64,000 bases of DNA from assembly GCF_901709675.1 (NCBI RefSeq), contig NC_051089.1, positions 15,799,976 through 15,863,975 on the forward strand, in the 5' to 3' direction. The translations under genes and the position numbers were made by a program. The notes under the pieces were generated by a model, which saw nothing but the letters and a program-made list of their open reading frames with translations, ran no database searches and had not been told where the DNA came from. Below, piece by piece: positions 56,234-64,000 of this stretch. Source of the DNA: Syngnathus acus (lineage: Eukaryota; Chordata; Actinopteri; Syngnathiformes; Syngnathidae). How positions within the stretch are numbered: the first letter of the stretch is position 1; each line of letters opens with the position of its first letter.

Positions 56234-58149
56234 ACCTACATGGAGGGAAACATGAACAAGAGCCACTCTTAACTTTACATGGATCTGAATGCCCCTTCTT
56301 GTACAGCTTTACTTTTTGCTGTAGAAAGAGGCTTGTTTGGTGTTTTGGAATAGCATTACAAAGATTGACATCACTGCTTTATTGGAAATGACCCTATGAA
56401 AAAGCTTGCAAAGTCGTGTTTTTACGCCAGCCGTGGTAGTTGGAGACTGACCGTTCACATCAGTCTGATTGATGTCTGTGGGCAACGGAGTTACTTGTTA
56501 TCTCAGTTGGTATAATGAGGAAAAAAGGTTAAATAGTTCCAAGTGACATGCATGATAGAAGGTCTATTATTATTCACTATTCAGCACAACATTTTATCAC
56601 AATTGCTGGAAAATTGTTTCATCTATTCTCTTCTGATATCCATTGCGTAGGGGGCCTGGGGCCAAATCCCAGCAGTGTACACCCTGGACTGGCTGAGAGA
56701 TTGGTCTGTATCTTTTTGCGTGTGAATTTTAGTAAATGCGCTTTAATTAAAAAGTGCATTTCTCCATGAGCCCTTAACGGGAGAAAAGTCAGTGTCTGAT
56801 TCACACATGACTCACAAGGAGTAATTGGCGGTTTAGTATCATGATCATTGATCAAGAATGCTTCCTCAAGAATGGATGCTAGGGATGGATGACATAGCAT
56901 CAGGATTAATTGGTAGTTTCGTATCTTTCGCAAGAATGCCTCGTCAGGACTGAGGGGAAACGGTGAGTCAAATCAGCAAACCACCAATTGCTGGAGAGCC
57001 ACTGTCCCATTTGTGCAATACCAACATCCATCCATTCATTTTCTATACTGCTTGTCCCCACGGGGGTCGCGGGCGCAATACCAACACATCATTTAAAATA
57101 TTTCTTACAAGACCAAGCCACACTGAAGCTTGGTCCTGTAGAAATTTGCATTTTGGAATTATCATGGCAAAGTGCACAATCCTGGTATCAAAATTCTTGC
57201 TTGACTGGGTAAGGGTTAAACTGCAGCTGGCAGTCTGTGTAGAAGAGCGTAACTATTTGGAAAGCCCTGTACAAATGAATGGAATCCTCCGTGGCCTACT
57301 TTTGAGCAACTGAGAAGCTTCCTTGTTTGGTGACCCAAAGATTGTCACAACTGGTGGATATATTATACATTTTTCTTCATTTTTAGTTTATTCATCACGT
57401 ACACAATCTAATGAGTACATTTTTATACATCAGCTTTGTTTAATTTCTTAATACAAATAAAATTGTTTTTACGGTAATATTGCAGTTCAGGCCTTAAGAT
57501 AAAAGGTTTACACTCAAGGACAAAGCCATCTGCATTTCGACGGTTACAGCAATATCTTAAAACTGACAACACATTTTGGCAAAATACACATTGGCAAACC
57601 TCAAAGCTTCTGGGAAAATGTCCTCTAGACAGATGAAGAATAACTTGAGTGTTCTGGCATAATCACATTGGCTCTATGTTTGCAGGCGCAAAATTGGAGC
57701 ATACAAGGAAAAGAACGGAAGAAGCTCATTCATGTTTTGCAGCTGCTTTGCAACATTCAGTAGCGCCCTGAATCTCTGCACTTAACAATGAGACTATCAA
57801 GCCTTCTGGAGTGAAATGTGCTGCCTTGTGTCAGAATGCTTGGTCTTAGCCGCAGGTCATGGGCTTTCCAAACAGGAAAATTACCTAACGTGGATAAAAA
57901 ACACCCAAGATTTGATGGGAAATGAAAAATCATTCAAATTTTAAGTAAGGTTGTTCTGATGCAAAGTTTTCACTTCATATCGATACTGATATTGCAGCCT
58001 ATATCTGATACTGAAATCAATCAGATATGATACCAACAAGAAGGACACAATAATTTTAGTATGAAATGTTAAGAGAAACTTGATTAAGTGACACTATTCC
58101 AGCAATTGCCAGCAACAGTAAATATTGTTTACTTCGTACTCCAGGCTGT

Positions 58150-58443
58150 TAGGATCCTGAACTCGCTCCCCCTTTCAGCGTAGCGTCCTGTTCTTGCTGT
58201 ATGCTCACTGGCTCGGTTTTGCCCCTCATATTCAATGGGTTATTGGTCTGTTTTTATTCATCGCTCATTTTATTTTATTTATTATTTATTATTTATGGTT
58301 TGTGCCTTCTTGTTTTTGTTTTGTGTCGCCTACTTGTATGTCTCGTCACCGTGGGATGGAGGAAACGGAATTTCGGTTTCTTTGTGTGTCTTGACATATG
58401 AAGGGATTGACAATAAAGCTGACTGACTTTGACTTTGACTTTG
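58150..58443 (+). mobile_element. LINE 3' end with TTTGAC tail, copy 2
   Basis: Contains GTCTCGTCACCGTGGGATGG, GGAATTTCGGTTTCTTTGTG and the AATAAAGCTGACTGAC end, then a (TTTGAC)n tail. It is the longest of the three copies. A CATA tetranucleotide run follows at about 58508-58570. Confidence 0.78.
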
Positions 58444-58574
58444 ATATGAGAAAATATGACGCACTTATTTATATCAGTACATTCATAATAACACCCTTCA
58501 CACACTTACATGCATACATGCATACATGCATACATACATACATACATACATACATACATACATACATACAATAG

Positions 58575-58740
58575 GCAATGTCATGTCATTTTCAGTTGAC
58601 AGCAAGTGGCAATACAAGGCAAAATGCAAAATAGCAGCCCCTGAGATGGATAAAAACCGGTGGATTTTTAATATTCCACAATGTGATATTGATCAGAATA
58701 CCGTGTTTAGACTAGGCGAGGCGCATAGAACATATTTTAA
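58575..58740 (+). mobile_element. fragment related to the 41.7-kb palindromic element
   Basis: ATGTCATTTTCAGTTGACAGCAAGTGGCAA, then a CTGAGATGGAT and TTAATATTCCACAA series, matches the right half of the element at 41934-42055 in the same order. The left arm is absent. Confidence 0.65.
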
Positions 58741-59051
58741 AAACAGACTTGACTTCCTCTTTAACCAAATAACCTTGTTCATTAAGTAGTGGTGCTAATT
58801 TTGAGTGTGTAATTGTCTGAGAGATTCATGAAATGGTTACTGTACAATGTTGGGAATAGTGCCTAAGAATGTGGGCAGGTCTGAGCACTGTGCTCAAGAA
58901 GAGGGTGACAGGAGCTTTCCAGAATTTAGGTGGGAAAATACATAGTGGAAAAGAAAAGCTGATTCCACCCTCAGTTGAGTGAGTGTCTCAAAGGCGGGAG
59001 AGTGAAAGGCAAAGTAAGTGGGGCAAAGAAGGGAAAAGATGATGTGTGTAC

Positions 59052-59466
59052 CACTGGTGTAGTTCGAGAGGGGCTGCAGGGGCACTAGCCCCCCCCCACA
59101 AAATATTTTTGGGACCTTTGGGTATTTACTGATTTTTCAGGAACTTATTTTCAACATTACATGCCTTCTTTAGGGTCTAAAGCCATGAGTGATGCAATAA
59201 ATTTTCAAGCTATTTTCACCGCTTTAAATTGGCTACCATTGCGTAAAAACTACAGACAAGGTAGAGACGGAGCATTAGTATCGATTTGTGACAAAAAATG
59301 AAATTTATGGTGTTTGGACAAAACGTGTTTCTGCCGAAGAGCAACAATCTTTCTTCAAATTCAGAAGAATTTTTGGGATTTGTAAATGATTGTTTGTTTT
59401 GCGCACCCCCTGATATATCCATGCCCCCCCTCCAAGGAAAAAAATATCCTAACTACGCCTGTGGTG
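59052..59466. mobile_element. TIR element (GTAGTT termini)
   Basis: CACTGGTGTAGTTCGAGAGG at the left and CCTAACTACGCCTGTGGTG at the right are inverted. Both ends are followed inward by a C- or G-rich run. The superfamily is not assigned and no clean target duplication was found. Confidence 0.5.
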
Positions 59467-62294
59467 AGTACTGATGTCTATTTCAGCTTGAATTTTCACG
59501 GGTCATTCAGTCAAATAGGGCTGTTTAATTTCAAAGCTAGAATGATTCTTTTTCGAAATCTCAGGTTTTTCAAACTCATGTACAACAAAAGCAGTGGTGG
59601 TATAATATTGGCCTGTTTTTGAGTTTGTAGAGTATTTTGTGTTTTACCAACTTACTATTATGAAGCGTCCTGACTTCTCACGTATCTGACCTAAACCTCT
59701 TTACTTTCAGTACTTCTGCATTGAAGTGCCGAGTGTAATGGTACACTTGTTGACGCTGGTTCTATACACATAGTCTATTGATTGGTCCCCAGATTTTTTG
59801 TGCTGTAAGCTCGACTTCCTTCAGTAGCATTTGAGAGAAAACGCTTCTCTCTTTTGGACACCAAAGTATTTCATAGCACCCACGCATTAGCAAACAGTTT
59901 ATTTCTGGAAATTGACAGCTAGTTCTGTGAACTCATACTGAACCTCAGGAATGGGGACAGACAGCCTGCCAAAACGACCAGAGGGGAAAATGAAATAAGG
60001 CCTGTCTCTTGCTGTTTCTATACTAAAGGCCCCTTTTGTCAGTTGTGTATGTATTGAGAGAAAATAAGCTTGGCTACTGTTAATACTCTGCACTGGTGGA
60101 AATAACGATGCAGCAGCGATGCACATTTACGGAAAGAGTGAATGAGGCGGAGTGAGAGAAAGGTAATCACCCTTCTTTTTTGATGGCAGGAATTTGCAAT
60201 GTGATTATGTAATCGTGACATCCTGTCTCAGCTGAGATTGGGCAAGAGGCAGGTTAAGGCGTGAATGATTATTTGAATTTAAAATTTTTAAAGGATCTTG
60301 TGTGGTTTTTGACATCTACCGATAAAAGGTATGTACAACATTTGGTCAAAGAGCGCAAAAAAAAAGGTTGACACTTCCAGCTCTGAACTTCCTTTTAGAA
60401 CAATCTGGTTGAAGTCATGTCTCATGCAAATGAGCCACTGCTTACTTCACCCACTTATATAATTCCAAGTATAGGGTTTGTGAACATTATGACTGGGGGC
60501 TATTCTCAAAAAAGCCAGCGTTTGAAAATAAAAGCTAACCTCTATACAGATCAGGTAAAACTATCATTTTCACTCTTAGCAGTTACAGAAATAAATTTCG
60601 AATGGTGTAGATTTCAAATTATTGAAGAAGAGAGATGTCAATGGTTCCCTGACTGCGATTTCTTGTTGAGTTGAGGTTACTCTCGCCCCAGCCCTGGCAG
60701 AATTGAGGTTCATTCACATTCTCAGCATATCTGTGACTGCTATTTTCAGAGCCCCCACAGGTCGACCGCAAATCAACTGTTCTTCCTTCATCCCCCGCTG
60801 TGTTCGATCAAGTCTTCCAGGACTAGTTAATCCGGCAGCAGGAGAGCACAGGGGATGTTGACGATACATTTAAGAGGAAATGGGAAGTGAGGGGAGGAGA
60901 GAGGCATAGAAAAGAATTGTTCCCCATTCAGCAGCCGCGTCCTACAAGAAAACCTCCCCGGCTGCGACAAGAAAAATCAGAAACAAACCAATATAATATT
61001 ATTTTATCGTCGCCAAAATGCACAAATGAGGTTAGAAATTCATCAGTACAGTATTTGAAAAATATCAAATGATTACCAGTTGCCGTAAATCCATATTTCA
61101 AGTGGGCCGTCTGGTATTGTCTAACTAAGAAATGCACCTTTCTTCTTCTTCTTGCTCTTGCATTGAATCCTCACTGGGCCTTTTCTTCATTGCAAAGAAA
61201 CTTTACAAATACATACGTCTGTTTATTTTACTCATTTTGGTAGCCTGTGAATTTACTGAGTCAATTTGACATGTGTCAAAAGTCAGTTCCAGACGAAGTA
61301 ACTCAGTGAATCCAGTCACAACAAATGTTGTAAGGATTCGTTCTTTCATTTGTGCAAGCCGCCGTTGGCAAGTCCAAGGTGGTGCAGCCCGCTAGTTGGG
61401 GACCACTTGATGATAGCACACTTCTCTGGTGAAGACATTTTAACAGGAAGTTGCTGTGAACAGTAGCTGTGATGATGCCTTTCCTTTTCCGCTAGAAGCG
61501 AAACACAAATATTTTGTCACCGCCAGGTGCATCCCGCTGTGGTTTAAGAAAAAGGACAACCTTGTATTTCTCCCTTGAGGCACATATGTATGCACATTTG
61601 GTCCCATATATTCCAAAATACTGACTCTTGAGACTATAACAAGTCTACACATCCCTGTTCAGATGTCAAGTTTTTAAAAAAACAAAACAAAAGAAAACAT
61701 GAAATCGAGATCAAATAATTTAATTAAAATCAGTCTCCTGTTCAAGTAGGACTTGTTGAGCAAGAGTCACAAAATCGCCTGCTGACAAACTACCTGGCAG
61801 TTTCATACTTTTTTTTTTTTTTTTTTTTGCCTTACTCAACATCACCTATCTGTCATGAGTGACATGCTGCTCAATTAGATGGATATTTACAGATGATCTT
61901 TCATTGATTTCTTCCCCCTCAATATCACTATTCCAGTCCACCGCGATACATATTTTTTTCATTAATACAAATTCAACAATTTGGACAAAAGATTCTCCCT
62001 GCATCTTTCATTTAGATTTAATTTTGTATAATTACCGTCGATCTGGTTCTAACGCCTCACGATTTTTGTTATGTGGAAGATCATGAATACCAAATATTTT
62101 GAATGAATTACTGAAATTGTGTCGAGTAAAATTGTCACCTCCTTTGTTTTAATCAAAAACTTTGTTGTCTTGCATTTTTGCCCGATTCATTGTGAATCTG
62201 TTAAAAAAAACAAATTCTTTGCGTGTGTGAAAAAGTTCAGGAGATGTCATTGCTTCTGCAACCCAGTTTGTCGTTAGGTCACGCTAAGGTCGAG

Positions 62295-62356
62295 GACAGT
62301 TGTGTGTCTTGACATATGAAGGGATTGACAATAAAGCTGACTTTGACTTTGACAGA
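62295..62356 (+). mobile_element. LINE 3' end with TTTGAC tail, copy 3
   Basis: Only the last 60 bases of the family (TGTGTCTTGACATATGAAGG, AATAAAGCTGACTTTGAC), a severely truncated insertion. Confidence 0.7.
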
Positions 62357-62596
62357 TTCTCTCACTCACTCTTTCACACCTTCTATGCGGTTTTGTTATC
62401 TTTTGCTTTTTTTCTTGAACTTTCCTTTGCTGATTACGCAGATTGCGTACTAACCATAACCCTGTCAACAGAATCATGTTCACATGGTCTTGCAATACAT
62501 ACTAGATAGCCTTAAGATACCCCTCCCTTATCTATTTGTTTCATAATAAACTAAACACTACATTGCTTTTAATTTCTAATTGAATTATTGTCATTA

Positions 62597-63634
62597 CCGT
62601 ATTGGCCCGAGTATAAGACGACCCTGATTTTAAGATGATCCCCACTTTTTCAAGACTCGAGTTTGAAAAAAGATTTTTTGAACACCAATTTTAATTTTTA
62701 TACAGAAAAAAATTACAGTACATCTGAAACAAATGATTATAACAATATATTCGAGAAAAAAAGCATGTTATTTTGCCTCATTCAAATCATGCAAAAACTG
62801 TCTATCACATCTTAATATCTGAACATTTACACATTTGTAAATGAATGGCTTCTGGTTTTTGAAATGTAAATAAACCAATCTACTGTGATAAAACCACAAA
62901 ATTGCATTAACCATCAAAGTGAAGTCTAACTGTGATGGTAGTCTTGAAACAAATCTGAATAAGGAAAAACATTGCAATAAAATAATGCAAACTGTTTTAA
63001 ACTTGAGAGTAGCTGAGATCTGTCATGTCAGAACATTACTCCACAAACATCCTCTGCCTCGCTGTGCTCAGTGTCACTGTCCTCGTACGCGCACACACTC
63101 CTGTCCAGCTCTTGAAAGCGGCCGCTCTGAGGACCACGGAAAGCTTTTCTCTGATTGTGAGCATATTTAGGCGATCTTTTTGAGCTCTCCATCTCCGTAC
63201 ATTACACTCTGTGACACCATATTTCACAGCCGCTTTGCAATTGTTTGAAGACTCTGCCTCATTTATCACCATCATCTTGAAGTTTGCATCATGACAATCT
63301 CCTCAGGTGCCGGTTAACCTGACCGATCTTCGACCCACTTTTCTCCAGATTGTCGCTACGTTTCTCGATTTTCTGTTATCTCTTCTCTTATTTTCTTCTC
63401 TTTTCTTGCTTACCACTATTTTTTTATTTTTCTTCTTCGTGCTACCGCTATTTTTTTTTTTTTTTTTAGTGACAAGGGTTCGCTTTGGCCTGGGGAGTTA
63501 AGTTCAGCATTCGCTTTAAAGATATCTGGCGCCGTCTGGCGTTGTGAATGGGTATAATGTCTAGACCTCGAATGGAAGACGACCCCCACTTTTTCAGTCT
63601 TATTTCAATGCAAAAAACACCGTCTTATATACGG
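62597..63634 (-). mobile_element. pogo-like DNA transposon remnant, TA-flanked
   Basis: Termini CCGTATTGGCCCGAGTATAA and TTATATACGG, flanked by TA. Blocks of GACGACC and CCCCACTTTTTCA lie near each end. It contains a minus-strand DNA-binding frame (63275-63036). Catalytic sequence is missing, so the copy cannot move by itself. Confidence 0.82.
63036..63275 (-). pseudogene. transposase N-terminal helix-turn-helix fragment
   Basis: A 79-codon frame with NNCKAAVKYGVTECNVRRWR resembles the Brinker-type DNA-binding domain at the front of pogo-like (POGK-type) transposases. It diverges and stops soon after the domain. It sits centrally in the TA-flanked element, as expected for its own transposase. 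Confidence 0.7.
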
Positions 63635-64000
63635 TACTTTGTTTTGTTGTTTATTTCTTTTAATTGTCGGACCACCTTACAATTAGCATGGCGAGACCTT
63701 TAGTCCGCTCAGTTTTCTATTTCCTGTTGTGTTGCACAGGATAAGCATTATACATGACTGATGTAAGAAATAGTTATGTGCCTTCTTCAGGAAATAATTT
63801 AGTAATTGTCAGTCATAACTCAATGCTTAATGGAAAATAGAATCTGTCATAGAGAGAGGGGTCATGTCAGTTCGCAAATAAGCAAAGTTGATGTTTACTT
63901 ATTTGCTTGTGTCTTGTAATTTCCTTGCTTTATGCATCTTGATCGTAGTAAACAAAGATGATGGTAGGGTTCCTAAAGTACATTCACCAGAAGGTCGGAT

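Larger units (their letters stand above)
53040..64000 (+). other. samd4a: samd4a intron (to the window edge)
   Basis: More than 10.9 kb without a recognisable exon. It holds the transposon remnants listed separately. The remaining open frames are short, lack domains and are probably chance. Confidence 0.6.

Overview
The window is vertebrate nuclear DNA, almost certainly from a ray-finned (probably percomorph) fish. The evidence is intron-rich genes with GT-AG splicing, Tc1/mariner, hAT and pogo DNA transposons, LINE fragments, V-SINE-like elements, long di- and tetranucleotide repeats and a retrovirus whose env remnant looks like known fish endogenous retroviruses. I cannot name the species.

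Layout. (1) 1-9.3 kb is a repeat block: an endogenous retrovirus (346-5189) with near-identical LTRs but wrecked genes, inserted in degenerate telomere-like DNA; then a roughly 165-bp satellite derived from a tRNA-Gln gene (5.33-7.90 kb), split by telomere-like repeats in the opposite orientation; then a pogo/Tigger fragment and a TC/CA microsatellite. (2) 9,380-23,961 (+) is a complete 26-coding-exon glg1 gene (Golgi glycoprotein 1 / ESL-1 / MG-160); all exons join in frame to 1,140 codons plus stop. (3) 27,002-36,270 (-) is a complete nine-coding-exon pacsin3 gene (F-BAR plus SH3 protein, 443 aa), convergent with glg1; a non-coding first exon probably ends at 43,025. (4) 43.5-51.1 kb is intergenic and holds a GATA/GACA array, a 2.5-kb inverted-repeat composite with nested MITEs, and hAT elements. 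(5) From about 51.2 kb (+) samd4a (Smaug homologue) begins: a 5'UTR exon, then the first coding exon (52,844-53,039). The rest of the window looks like its first coding-region intron, full of transposon remnants, and the gene runs off the right edge.

The three genes act separately: GLG1 in the Golgi and secretory pathway, PACSIN3 at curved plasma membrane and caveolae, SAMD4A as a cytoplasmic RNA-binding translational repressor. The most unusual material is in the first 8 kb: a young copy of a dead retrovirus, opposed telomere-like tracts, and a tRNA-derived satellite whose junctions with telomere-like DNA both fall at the tRNA anticodon loop.
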